64,000 nt of DNA from an uncultured Flavobacteriaceae bacterium (GTDB lineage: Bacteria > Bacteroidota > Bacteroidia > Flavobacteriales > Flavobacteriaceae): contig CALSTP010000001.1 of the NCBI GenBank assembly GCA_943789305.1, forward strand, positions 1,319,178 through 1,383,177, written 5' to 3'. Each line of letters opens with the position of its first letter. Within the stretch, counting starts at the first letter, position 1. Made by a program: the position numbers and the translations under genes. Positions 34,806-43,620 of this stretch are shown here, in pieces. The notes beneath the pieces are model-generated. The model was not told the DNA's origin, made no database searches, and saw only the letters and a list, made by a program, of their open reading frames with translations.

Positions 34806-35255
34806 ATGAATATGACAGAAACACAGAATCCTCAAGAAGTTGTAAAAGGTGTTTTTATTAATTTTTTAGATCAAAATAAACATCGTAAAACTCCCGAACG
34901 TTTTGCAATACTCCACGAAATATATGAGAGTAAAGATCATTTTGATATCGAGTCACTTTACATCATGATGAAAAATAAAAATTATCGTGTAAGTAGAGCA
35001 ACCCTATACAATACGATCGAATTATTACTTGAATCTGGATTGGTAAGAAAACATCAATTTGGAAATAATCAGGCTCAATATGAAAAGTCCTTTTTTGACA
35101 AACAACACGACCACATAATACTTACCGACACTGGAGAAGTAAAAGAGTTTTGTGATCCCAGAATTCAAAGTATTAAAAAAACAATTGAAGAAGTATTTAA
35201 TATTGATATTCATCATCATTCTTTATACTTTTACGGCACAAAAAAAGAATCTTAA
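34806..35255 (+). CDS. Fur-family transcriptional regulator
   Basis: The product is 149 residues from the ATG at 34806. The N-terminal winged helix includes [20 protein letters not shown] and the recognition helix [19 protein letters not shown]. The C-terminal domain has [16 protein letters not shown]. The structural-zinc CxxC of Fur, Zur and PerR is absent here: the usual C-x-x-C appears as T-D-T-G. His-rich HHHSLYFYG near the end could bind a regulatory metal. It may sense iron, zinc or peroxide; the sequence does not decide. purA follows 15 bp later and may be co-transcribed. Confidence 0.88.
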   Translation: MNMTETQNPQEVVKGVFINFLDQNKHRKTPERFAILHEIYESKDHFDIESLYIMMKNKNYRVSRATLYNTIELLLESGLVRKHQFGNNQAQYEKSFFDKQHDHIILTDTGEVKEFCDPRIQSIKKTIEEVFNIDIHHHSLYFYGTKKES

Positions 35256-35270
35256 ATAACATTCGCATAC

Positions 35271-36542
35271 ATGTCTATTGACTTATTATTAGGTCTCCAA
35301 TGGGGAGATGAAGGGAAAGGAAAAATTGTAGATGTCCTTACCAAAAATTATGATATAATTGCTCGTTTCCAAGGAGGACCTAATGCAGGGCATACCTTGA
35401 AATTTGATGGCTTTTCTCACGTATTACACACTATCCCTTCTGGGATTTTTCATCCTACAGCGCTTAATTTAATTGGAAATGGAGTTGTTATTGACCCCGT
35501 GATTTTTCAGTCAGAGATTGAAAAACTAATTCCATTTAAAATTGATTTTCCAAAAAAGCTTTTTATATCCAAAAAGGCACATTTGATTCTTCCAACACAC
35601 CGCTTATTAGACGCAGCATCTGAAGCTTCGAAAGGAAAAGCGAAGATAGGTTCAACCCTCAAAGGTATTGGTCCAACCTATATGGATAAAACTGGACGAA
35701 ACGGAATCCGTGTAGGAGACATCTTACTTCCTGATTGGAAAAAACGATATGAAAACCTTAAAACCAAGCATTTGAAAATGCTTGAATATTATCAGGGTAA
35801 AATAGAATTTGACCTCCCCGTATTGGAAGAAGTATTTTTCAATGCCATTGAAGAATTAAAAAAACTGCCCTTCGTTGACAGCGAGAACTTACTTCACAAT
35901 GCCATCAAAGATGGGAAAAAAGTTTTAGCAGAAGGCGCACAGGGATCTCTTCTTGATATTGACTTTGGAACCTACCCATTTGTTACATCATCAACAACTA
36001 CAGCCGCAGGAGCTTGTACTGGATTGGGAATTGCACCCAATTCTATTAGAGAGGTTTTTGGTATTTTTAAAGCTTATGCCACCCGAGTGGGAAGTGGTCC
36101 TTTTCCAACTGAACTCTTTGATGCAGATGGAGAAAGAATGGGGAAAATAGGAATGGAATTTGGAGCAACTACAGGACGAGCCAGAAGATGTGGCTGGATT
36201 GATTTGGTTGCACTTAAATATGCAATACACATCAATGGTGTCACTCAATTAATGATGATGAAAGGAGATGTACTCTCTGGATTCAAAACAATCAAAATAT
36301 GTACCTCATACAAAACAAAGGAAGGTTCAATAGAACACTTACCTTTTAATATTGAACCAGAACACGTAACCCCTATGTACATAGAATTACCAGGATGGAA
36401 AGAGGATCTCACCAAATTAACTTCTGAAGAACAGTTTCCTAAAGAATTTAATAACTATATCGCTTATCTTGAAAAAGAACTAGAAACACCCATTAAAATA
36501 GTTTCGTTAGGACCCGATCGTAAACAAACGATTTTCCGTTAG
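35271..36542 (+). CDS. purA: Adenylosuccinate synthase
   Basis: The 423-residue enzyme has the GTP-binding loop GDEGKGK at 12-18, the IMP-site segment GPNAGHTL, QGSLLDIDFGTYPFVTSS (in part) and TTGRARRCGWID. It converts IMP and aspartate to adenylosuccinate using GTP, the first committed step to AMP. Its length is normal for the family. The link fur-purA is common among flavobacteria. It ends 30 bp before the OstA-like gene. Confidence 0.97.
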   Translation: MSIDLLLGLQWGDEGKGKIVDVLTKNYDIIARFQGGPNAGHTLKFDGFSHVLHTIPSGIFHPTALNLIGNGVVIDPVIFQSEIEKLIPFKIDFPKKLFISKKAHLILPTHRLLDAASEASKGKAKIGSTLKGIGPTYMDKTGRNGIRVGDILLPDWKKRYENLKTKHLKMLEYYQGKIEFDLPVLEEVFFNAIEELKKLPFVDSENLLHNAIKDGKKVLAEGAQGSLLDIDFGTYPFVTSSTTTAAGACTGLGIAPNSIREVFGIFKAYATRVGSGPFPTELFDADGERMGKIGMEFGATTGRARRCGWIDLVALKYAIHINGVTQLMMMKGDVLSGFKTIKICTSYKTKEGSIEHLPFNIEPEHVTPMYIELPGWKEDLTKLTSEEQFPKEFNNYIAYLEKELETPIKIVSLGPDRKQTIFR

Positions 36543-36572
36543 ACTAAAATTAAATTCAACAGCTTGAAGTTC

Positions 36573-38195
36573 ATGAAAAAACTTGTTTTTATATTTTTAA
36601 TGGGTTGTTGGAGTCAATTTACAACTGCTCAAGAGCCTAAAATCATTGAAATTAGGCAAGCAGGTTCTTTCGAAAAAGATGAATCCTTATATCCTGAAGC
36701 AAATATTTTATCAAAAAAAGGAGAAACTCGGGTACATCTTTTTCATAAAGGAGCTTTGGTTGTTTCAGACAAGTCATTTTTTTATTCCAAAAAGAACTTC
36801 TTTGAAGCTGAAGGAAAAGTAGTTTTTACTCAAGGGGATACCTTACGAATGACCAGCGAATACCTAGAATATGACGGGGTAAATGGAAAGGCAAAAGCAT
36901 GGGGTAATGTTTTCCTCAAACAGCCTGACATGACCCTCGAAACCGATACACTTTACCTCAATCGAAATGAAAATATAGCTTATTATGAAACCCCTGGAAC
37001 GATAATTGACAGTGCAAACATCTTGAAAAGTAATCGTGGGAAATATTTTATGAATGAAAAAAAATACCAATTCATTTCTAATGTACGAATTAATAATCCC
37101 GAGTACTACGTAACCTCCACTCAATTAGACTATTTTACTGAAACGAATAAAGCATTTTTGTACGGACCAACAAAAATAGTAGGAGTTGATTATGATATTT
37201 ATTGCGAACGAGGATTTTATAACTTAGAGGCACAACGCGGGAATTTCAAACAAAATGCCCTGATCAATTACAATCAAAAAATAATTGAAGGGGATAGCTT
37301 ATATTTCGAAAACGACAGAGAATACGCATCCGCTAACTATGATGTATCGATCACCGATACCATAAATAAGTCCATTATTCGCGGAAATTATGCGGAAATT
37401 TTTAAAGCGAAAGATTCTGCAATAATCACAAAAAGAGCATACGCAATAAATATTCTAGAAAACGATTCATTATACATCAAAGCGGATACGCTAATTGGAA
37501 CTGGTCCTGCAGAAAATCGGGTATTAAGAGGTTATTATGGAGTCAAAATTTTAAAATCCGATATTCGAGGTAAATCAGACTCTTTGTATCTAAACAACCA
37601 GATTGGTAAAATAGAATTACACAAAAGACCTTTGAGTAAAAAACAAAGCCAAATTCTCAGCGATGATGAAAAAAACATAAAAAATCCTGTCCTTTGGTTT
37701 GGAGAGAGTCAAATGAGTGGTGAAGTTATTCATTTGTTGACAGAACCCGGAGAAAAAAAATTAGACTCCCTTCAGATTTTTGGAAACGCTTTCATCATTG
37801 AAAAAGACACCCTGAGTAATGATGGTTACAACCAAATTGTTGGAAGTGAGCTTTATGGAGATTTCGAAGAGGGTGCCCTAAAAAATTTGGACGTGATTAA
37901 GAATACAATGGTAATCTATTATTTGTACTCCGAAGCTGGGGAGCTCATTGGAATAAACAAAACCATTTGTAGTGCTTTGGATATCGTATTTCTAAATAAT
38001 GAAATCAATGAAATCTCTTTTTACATAAGCCCAGATGGGGAAGTATTTCCTGAAGAACAAATAGATAAAAATCTCAGAAAATTAAAAGGTTTTTTATGGA
38101 GAGAAAATGAAAAGCCCGAAACAATTGAAGACTTGTTCAAAATTGATGATGTTGAACAATTGATGAATCCTGATTATCCAAATTTAAAGGAATGA
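36573..38195 (+). CDS. OstA/LptA-like exported protein
   Basis: The product is 540 residues from the ATG at 36573. A TTG codon three positions upstream is less likely as start, because the ATG directly begins a signal peptide (MKKLVFIFLMGCWSQF, cleavage after TTAQ). The mature protein is made of LptA/OstA-type beta-jellyroll repeats, for example FFEAEGKVVFTQGDTLRMTSE and GKAKAWGNVFLKQPDMTLETD in pieces, with repeated DTLY or DSLYL phrases. Such proteins bind lipid A and form part of the LPS transport bridge. This Bacteroidota form is much longer than LptA (about 185), and a role in LPS or surface-lipid transport is inferred. Confidence 0.82.
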   Translation: MKKLVFIFLMGCWSQFTTAQEPKIIEIRQAGSFEKDESLYPEANILSKKGETRVHLFHKGALVVSDKSFFYSKKNFFEAEGKVVFTQGDTLRMTSEYLEYDGVNGKAKAWGNVFLKQPDMTLETDTLYLNRNENIAYYETPGTIIDSANILKSNRGKYFMNEKKYQFISNVRINNPEYYVTSTQLDYFTETNKAFLYGPTKIVGVDYDIYCERGFYNLEAQRGNFKQNALINYNQKIIEGDSLYFENDREYASANYDVSITDTINKSIIRGNYAEIFKAKDSAIITKRAYAINILENDSLYIKADTLIGTGPAENRVLRGYYGVKILKSDIRGKSDSLYLNNQIGKIELHKRPLSKKQSQILSDDEKNIKNPVLWFGESQMSGEVIHLLTEPGEKKLDSLQIFGNAFIIEKDTLSNDGYNQIVGSELYGDFEEGALKNLDVIKNTMVIYYLYSEAGELIGINKTICSALDIVFLNNEINEISFYISPDGEVFPEEQIDKNLRKLKGFLWRENEKPETIEDLFKIDDVEQLMNPDYPNLKE

Positions 38196-39391
38196 AAAGT
38201 TTCGAGGAGGATTTTTTGAAATATCAAGCCAAAACTACCCCATACCCTCTTGGAATTGCCATTGATTTTGCCAAAGGAAGTTATGTGTATGACAACGATG
38301 GTAAATCCTATTTAGATTTTGTTGCAGGGGTTTCAGCTTGTACCCTTGGGCATTGTCACCCGAAAATTGTAGCTGCCATAAAAAATCAAGTTGATCGCTA
38401 TTTACATGTTATGGTTTATGGAGAATTTGCTCTAAAACCAAGTGTAAATTTAGCAAAGGAACTTGCAAATGTATTACCAAAAAAACTTGAAGTTACGTAT
38501 TTGGTAAACTCGGGAACTGAAGCCATTGAGGGAGCAATAAAACTAGCAAAAAGGGTAACGGGAAGGGCTGAATTAATTGCTGCAGATAATGCTTATCACG
38601 GGAGTACTCATGGGGCTTTAAGCCTAATAGGAGCTGAACAACAAAAAAAAGCATATCGTCCTTTGTTGCCTGGCATAAAATTCATAAAATTCAATGATCA
38701 AAATGATCTTGAAAAAATAAGCTCGAAAACAGCAGCTGTTGTATTAGAAACCATACAAGGTGGTGCAGGTTTTATAACCCCAAAAAACAACTATTTAAAA
38801 AAAATTAGAAAACGATGTGATTCTGTTGGAGCCCTTCTAATTTTGGATGAAATTCAACCCGGGTTTGGAAGAACAGGAAAGCTGTTTGGGTTTGAACACT
38901 ATGATGTAATTCCTGATATTTTAGTAATGGGAAAAGGAATGGGTGGGGGCTTACCCATAGGGGCATTTAGCAGTTCTACAGAATTCATGAATTTACTTAG
39001 CAAAAACCCTAAACTAGGCCACATCACGACTTTTGGCGGCAATCCTGTCATTGCAGCTGCTGCACTCGAAACTCTCCGTGTGCTGAAACAAGAGAAAATA
39101 ATTCAAGCTGTTCCTGAAAAAGAGAGGCTGTTTAGAAAACTGTTGAAACATCCTTTGGTAAAACAAATAAATGGAAAAGGATTGATGTTGGCTCCACTTT
39201 TTGAAACAGAAGAAATAGCCAATAAAGTAGTCTTAAAATCTATGAACAAAGGCTTACTCCTATTTTGGTTATTATGGGAAAAAAAAGCCATTCGAATTTC
39301 ACCACCCTTAAACATTACAAAAGAAGAAATTGAAAAAGGTTGCACATTATTAAATGAGATATTTGATGAAATTCAAGATGATTTCTGTTAA
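38192..39391 (+). CDS. Class III PLP-dependent aminotransferase
   Basis: The 399-residue enzyme has NSGTEAIEGAIKLAKR, LDEIQPGFGRTG at about 219-230 and the PLP-binding Lys248 in VMGKGMGGGLPIG. It belongs with acetylornithine, succinyl-DAP and 4-aminobutyrate aminotransferases. The precise amino donor is not evident. Because dapB, dapD and lysA are in the same window, succinyl-diaminopimelate transamination is one possibility, but the neighbours here (OstA-like upstream with a 4-bp overlap, TPR protein downstream) do not support any pathway. It may equally be an ornithine-type enzyme. Confidence 0.88.
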   Translation: MKSFEEDFLKYQAKTTPYPLGIAIDFAKGSYVYDNDGKSYLDFVAGVSACTLGHCHPKIVAAIKNQVDRYLHVMVYGEFALKPSVNLAKELANVLPKKLEVTYLVNSGTEAIEGAIKLAKRVTGRAELIAADNAYHGSTHGALSLIGAEQQKKAYRPLLPGIKFIKFNDQNDLEKISSKTAAVVLETIQGGAGFITPKNNYLKKIRKRCDSVGALLILDEIQPGFGRTGKLFGFEHYDVIPDILVMGKGMGGGLPIGAFSSSTEFMNLLSKNPKLGHITTFGGNPVIAAAALETLRVLKQEKIIQAVPEKERLFRKLLKHPLVKQINGKGLMLAPLFETEEIANKVVLKSMNKGLLLFWLLWEKKAIRISPPLNITKEEIEKGCTLLNEIFDEIQDDFC

Positions 39392-39436
39392 TTACTTTGT
39401 TAAAAACAATCTAGAGCAACCCTAAAAAAAAGCAGA

Positions 39437-39459
39437 CTTCTAATTAACTTTATTAGAAG
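39437..39459 (+). terminator. AT-rich hairpin before the TPR gene
   Basis: CTTCTAAT (39437-39444) and ATTAGAAG (39452-39459) form an 8-bp stem with a TAACTTT loop, followed after CAATTA by TTTTTT. It may terminate the aminotransferase transcript. It also overlaps a near -7 box (TAACTTTA), so a role as operator for the TPR gene is possible. Confidence 0.35.
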
Positions 39460-39471
39460 CAATTATTTTTT

Positions 39472-40839
39472 ATGCAAAACCCTTTTTCAAATAATTCAGA
39501 TTCACCTATACCGAGGTTTGAGCAAATGCTCAAAACCAATGAAATTTACTACTTTGATGCTGAAGATTTTGAATGTATTGCTCAATATTACATCGATTCG
39601 GGAGAAATTAATTTAGCAAAAAAAGCAATACAGTTGGCAATCAAGCAACATCCCATTCACAGTGATTTATTACTCTTAAAATCTGAGCTATTGATTTTTG
39701 ACGGAGCCTTTGAAGATGCTCAGTTTCTTCTTGATTCAATTGAGGAAATCGATCCTCATAATCAAGAAATATTTGTGCAAAGAGCTACAATTTTTTCAAA
39801 AAATAAAAATCATCAGGCTGCAATTGATTTGTTGCTTGAATCTCTAGAACATTCAGAAGAATTACTAGAGGTTTGGTGTCTTCTAGGAATGGAGTATATG
39901 ATTCTTGAAGATTACAGTAAAGCAACAGAATACTTTAAACTCTGCATAGAGCAAGATCCTGAAGATTATCAAGTTCTTTACAACCTTTTATTTTGTTTTG
40001 AATTCCTCAGAGAATACAATCAAGCTATTGATGTTCTCAATTCAATTTTAGAAAAAAACCCCTACAATGAAATTGCTTGGCATGAAATTGGCAAACTGTA
40101 TCTCAATTTAGATCGTGATGCAGATGCATTAAGTGCCTTTGATTTTGCAATAATCTCTGAAGATCGTTTTACAGGAGCCTATATCGAAAAAGGGAAAGTA
40201 CTAGAGAAAATGGGACGAACAAATGAGGCCATCGAAAATTATCAAATCTCAATTCAAATAGATGACCCTAGTGCTTATGCCTACTTGAGAATTGGAAAAT
40301 GTCATCAAAGCTTAGGAAATGATAAGTTGGCAATTCAATACTATAAAAAATCGGTGCAAGAAGATCCCTCAAGTGAAAAAAGTTGGATTGCGTTAATCGA
40401 TTTTTATATTCAAAAAGAAGATGTCAAAAAAGCTTTGTATTACACTAAGAAAGCACTTTTAATAAATGAAAACAGTGTGGGATACAACAAAAGAAATGCT
40501 CTTTTACTTCAAACTTTAGGGAAATATATTGAAGCAGAAATTGCGTATCAAAACACCATTGAACTAGGTAACTATGAACTTGAAATTTGGATTGAGTGGA
40601 TGAATACATTAATCTTTTTGAATGAATGGGAAAAATTGATTACAATTGGACATCAAGCAAAAGAATTTTATCCTAATGCAGAAGAATTAGATTTTAGAAT
40701 TGCTGCCAGTTATCAAAAATTGAGTCGTTTGAATGAAGCTGATTTTTTTATTCAAGACCTCAATAAAAAGAAGAAAAAACCCTCAGAATCTTTTTTAGAG
40801 TTTTTCCCAGATTTTAAAAGAATATTCAACAATTATTAA
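39472..40839 (+). CDS. Tetratricopeptide repeat protein
   Basis: The 455-residue cytoplasmic protein has no signal peptide and consists almost entirely of about ten TPR units (for example AWHEIGKLYLNLDRDADALSAF and AYLRIGKCHQSLGNDKLAIQYY, each separately). TPR solenoids bind partner proteins. The partner is unknown. It precedes the two DUF368 genes by 24 bp and is likely co-transcribed with them, an arrangement also seen elsewhere in flavobacteria. The C-terminal 50 residues lack repeats and end in Lys- and Phe-rich sequence. Confidence 0.88.
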   Translation: MQNPFSNNSDSPIPRFEQMLKTNEIYYFDAEDFECIAQYYIDSGEINLAKKAIQLAIKQHPIHSDLLLLKSELLIFDGAFEDAQFLLDSIEEIDPHNQEIFVQRATIFSKNKNHQAAIDLLLESLEHSEELLEVWCLLGMEYMILEDYSKATEYFKLCIEQDPEDYQVLYNLLFCFEFLREYNQAIDVLNSILEKNPYNEIAWHEIGKLYLNLDRDADALSAFDFAIISEDRFTGAYIEKGKVLEKMGRTNEAIENYQISIQIDDPSAYAYLRIGKCHQSLGNDKLAIQYYKKSVQEDPSSEKSWIALIDFYIQKEDVKKALYYTKKALLINENSVGYNKRNALLLQTLGKYIEAEIAYQNTIELGNYELEIWIEWMNTLIFLNEWEKLITIGHQAKEFYPNAEELDFRIAASYQKLSRLNEADFFIQDLNKKKKKPSESFLEFFPDFKRIFNNY

Positions 40840-40863
40840 GATCTAAATACTAATCTTTATTTT

Positions 40864-41835
40864 TTGAAAAGAATCTCAAACACAAAATTAAGCCTCTTTT
40901 TCAAAGGGCTGGCTATGGGAATTGCAGATGTTATACCTGGGGTTTCGGGAGGAACAATAGCATTGATTACTGGTATTTATGAAGAATTGATTGTAACATT
41001 AGATCAATTAGGATTTCAATCACTTTTAACCCTCAAAAAAGAAGGGTTTGCTTCTTTTTGGAAAAGCATTAACGGGAACTTCCTTTTTATACTAATTCTC
41101 GGAATTGGAATAAGTATAGTAGTATTTTCGGGGATCATTCACTTCTTTCTTGAAGAATATCCAATCCCATTGTGGTCGTTTTTCTTTGGATTAATTAGCT
41201 GCAGTATTCTCATACTTTTAAAGGATAACAAACCCAAAGATTTAAAATCAACACTTTTTCTAATTATAGGATTAATAATGGCCTTTAGTATTACTCAAAT
41301 CACACCCAATGGTGGAGAAATCAGTTTAGGCTACCTCTTTTTTTGTTCGATGATCGCCATTATAGCAATGATACTTCCCGGTATTTCAGGTTCGTTCATC
41401 TACATCCTCATGGGAGCTTATGAAGTTGTGATACATACCTCAAAAAACAGTGTTGCTGTTTTATTAAATTTTGAATGGGAAAGTTTTTCTCTTGTATATT
41501 CACGTCTCCTGGTAATTGGTCTCGGAATTGTAGTTGGTTTAAAATTATTTTCAAAACTGCTCAAATGGTTATTTCACAATCAAAAACAAAATACCATGAT
41601 GGTTTTAATAGGATTCATGATGGGTGCCCTACCTAAGATTTGGCCTTGGCAAAAGGCAATAGCTTTCGAAGTTATTTCTGAGAATAAGATCGTAACTCTC
41701 AAAACAGAAACCATTGCCCCTTGGAATTTTGATGGAGAACCACAACTTCTTGCTGCATTAGTATTGATGATTTCCGGATTTCTTTTTTTATATTTCCTCG
41801 AACGAAATTCGAACACTAAAGATAATGCTGTCTAA
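40864..41835 (+). CDS. DUF368 (PopT-type) undecaprenyl-phosphate translocase, copy 1
   Basis: The 323-residue membrane protein begins at a TTG at 40864, since the next in-frame ATG falls inside the conserved first motif. It contains the two family motifs FKGLAMGIADVIPGVSGGT and MILPGISGSFIYILMGAYE in inverted-repeat halves and eight to ten membrane helices. DUF368 proteins (PopT) have been shown in other bacteria to return undecaprenyl phosphate to the cytoplasmic face of the membrane, supporting wall and capsule synthesis. A second copy overlaps its 3' end by 11 bp. Confidence 0.88.
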   Translation: MKRISNTKLSLFFKGLAMGIADVIPGVSGGTIALITGIYEELIVTLDQLGFQSLLTLKKEGFASFWKSINGNFLFILILGIGISIVVFSGIIHFFLEEYPIPLWSFFFGLISCSILILLKDNKPKDLKSTLFLIIGLIMAFSITQITPNGGEISLGYLFFCSMIAIIAMILPGISGSFIYILMGAYEVVIHTSKNSVAVLLNFEWESFSLVYSRLLVIGLGIVVGLKLFSKLLKWLFHNQKQNTMMVLIGFMMGALPKIWPWQKAIAFEVISENKIVTLKTETIAPWNFDGEPQLLAALVLMISGFLFLYFLERNSNTKDNAV

Positions 41836-42805
41836 AAAAAGAAATCTCTCTCAAAAAATAGTATTGATTTGCAAAGGAATTGGGATGGGAGTCGCTAATA
41901 AAATCCCAGGAGTATCTGGAGGGATAGTTGCTCTTGCTGCCGGGTTTTATGAAGAGCTTATTTTTTCTTTTTCAAAATTTAATAAAACTGCATTTTCCCT
42001 TTTAGCAAAACGTGAATTTAAAGCCTTTTATCAACATGTAAATGGGTCTTTTTTGAGCCTCCTTTTTTGTGGAGTAATTATAAGTTTCTTCAGTGCTTCA
42101 CTCATCTTAGATCAATTGATTCAACACTACCCCAGATATGTTTGGGGAATGTTTTTTGGTTTTATTCTTGCTTCGGTTTTCTTTATTTGGATTCAATCAA
42201 AACCCTACACTTACAAAGAATACATCTTAACCATTTTGGGAACAATCGGTGGATTACTGGTTTCTTTTTTGACTCCTGGTCAAGAAAATGACAATCTGAT
42301 TTTTGTTTTCTTTTGTGGAATAATCAGTATTTCTGGGATGATTTTACCTGGATTATCGGGTTCATTTTTGATTTTGGTATTAGGAAATTACACTTTACTT
42401 TTGGTTGATTCTGTTAATGCACTTTACTTCACATTAGTAGATTTAGCTTCCTTTGATTTAAGTTTCACTCACGATACCAAACGCATGGAGCTTTTGGGAG
42501 TAATGCTTGTGTTTGCTTTGGGTTCGGTCACGGGCCTTCTTGTTTTATCAAAAATATTGAGATGGTTTTTGTTGAACCATAAAGAGAAAATTATTGCAAC
42601 TCTAGTGGGTTTTATATTGGGCTCATTAAATGCATCATGGCCCTGGAAAAGCACCGATAAAAGCATCAACAGTGACTTGAATCTTAATCGCAATGAACTA
42701 TTTTGGCCAAAGTTCGATCAAATAGAAAACATCTATATTATCCTTTTTATATTTTTGGGCTTTGGAATTGTTACATTACTAGAAATTTATGGGAAAAGAG
42801 ATTAA
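41825..42805 (+). CDS. DUF368 (PopT-type) undecaprenyl-phosphate translocase, copy 2
   Basis: The 326-residue protein is a diverged paralogue of its neighbour with the same motifs: CKGIGMGVANKIPGVSGGI and MILPGLSGSFLILVLGNYT. The characteristic acidic residue of 'ADVIPGVSGG' in copy 1 is replaced (ANKIPGVSGG), so the two may differ in mechanism or specificity. It has about ten membrane helices. It overlaps copy 1 by 11 bp and aroE by 17 bp, so all are probably translated from one mRNA. Confidence 0.87.
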   Translation: MLSKKRNLSQKIVLICKGIGMGVANKIPGVSGGIVALAAGFYEELIFSFSKFNKTAFSLLAKREFKAFYQHVNGSFLSLLFCGVIISFFSASLILDQLIQHYPRYVWGMFFGFILASVFFIWIQSKPYTYKEYILTILGTIGGLLVSFLTPGQENDNLIFVFFCGIISISGMILPGLSGSFLILVLGNYTLLLVDSVNALYFTLVDLASFDLSFTHDTKRMELLGVMLVFALGSVTGLLVLSKILRWFLLNHKEKIIATLVGFILGSLNASWPWKSTDKSINSDLNLNRNELFWPKFDQIENIYIILFIFLGFGIVTLLEIYGKRD

Positions 42806-43544
42806 AAAAATTAACCGTTTTGGGCTTGTTGGAAAAAACATAGAATATTCTTTTTCTCGCTCATATTTTGGGGAAAAATTCAACAGAGAAGGAATTGAAA
42901 ATTGTTCATACATAAATTTTGATTTGAATTCTATTGAAGAAATCAAAGCAGTTTTAAAAGAAAAAAATTTAAAAGGATTGAACGTAACAATTCCTTACAA
43001 AGAATCAATTATCAACTATTTGGATAGCCTCTCTGAAGAGGCAAAAACAATTGGTGCAGTTAATACCGTTCGATTTTTAAAAGACGGAACTACCCAAGGA
43101 CACAATACAGATGCCTTTGGATTTGAGACTGCATTACTTGAAAAATGGAATAATCAAAGTAAAAAGGCTCTTGTTTTGGGTACAGGAGGTGCATCAAAGG
43201 CGATTGAGTACGTACTCGAAAAAATGAATATACAACCCCTGTTTGTTTCCAGAAACCCCTCAAAGGATCAGATCAGCTATAATCAAATTGATCAACGTAT
43301 AATGACCTCGCATTTTTTGATAATCAACTGTACCCCTATCGGAACACATCCTGATTTAAACAAAGCACCAAACATTCCGTATGATTTACTAACCAAGGAT
43401 CATTTTTTATTTGATTTAATCTACAATCCAGAAAAAACACTTTTTTTAAAAAAAGGAATGAAAATCGGTTGTACAACAGTAAATGGCTTACATATGCTTG
43501 AACAACAGGCTGAAAAATCTTGGGAAATATGGACAAAAGTTTAA
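42789..43544 (+). CDS. aroE: Shikimate dehydrogenase
   Basis: The 251-residue enzyme has the shikimate-binding GKNIEYSFSRSYF region, LNVTIPYKESI with catalytic Lys71, GHNTDAFGF with Asp108 and the NADP-binding GTGGASKAIEYVL. It reduces 3-dehydroshikimate to shikimate in aromatic amino acid synthesis. The start overlaps the preceding DUF368 gene by 17 bp. A DUF349 gene follows after a 76-bp gap, an order conserved in several flavobacteria. Confidence 0.95.
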   Translation: MGKEIKKINRFGLVGKNIEYSFSRSYFGEKFNREGIENCSYINFDLNSIEEIKAVLKEKNLKGLNVTIPYKESIINYLDSLSEEAKTIGAVNTVRFLKDGTTQGHNTDAFGFETALLEKWNNQSKKALVLGTGGASKAIEYVLEKMNIQPLFVSRNPSKDQISYNQIDQRIMTSHFLIINCTPIGTHPDLNKAPNIPYDLLTKDHFLFDLIYNPEKTLFLKKGMKIGCTTVNGLHMLEQQAEKSWEIWTKV

Positions 43545-43620
43545 GTTTAATAATATTTTCGTAAATTCTACCTAAAATCAGAATACTTGCATATTCTACT
43601 TGTACAGATAAATAAAACTG

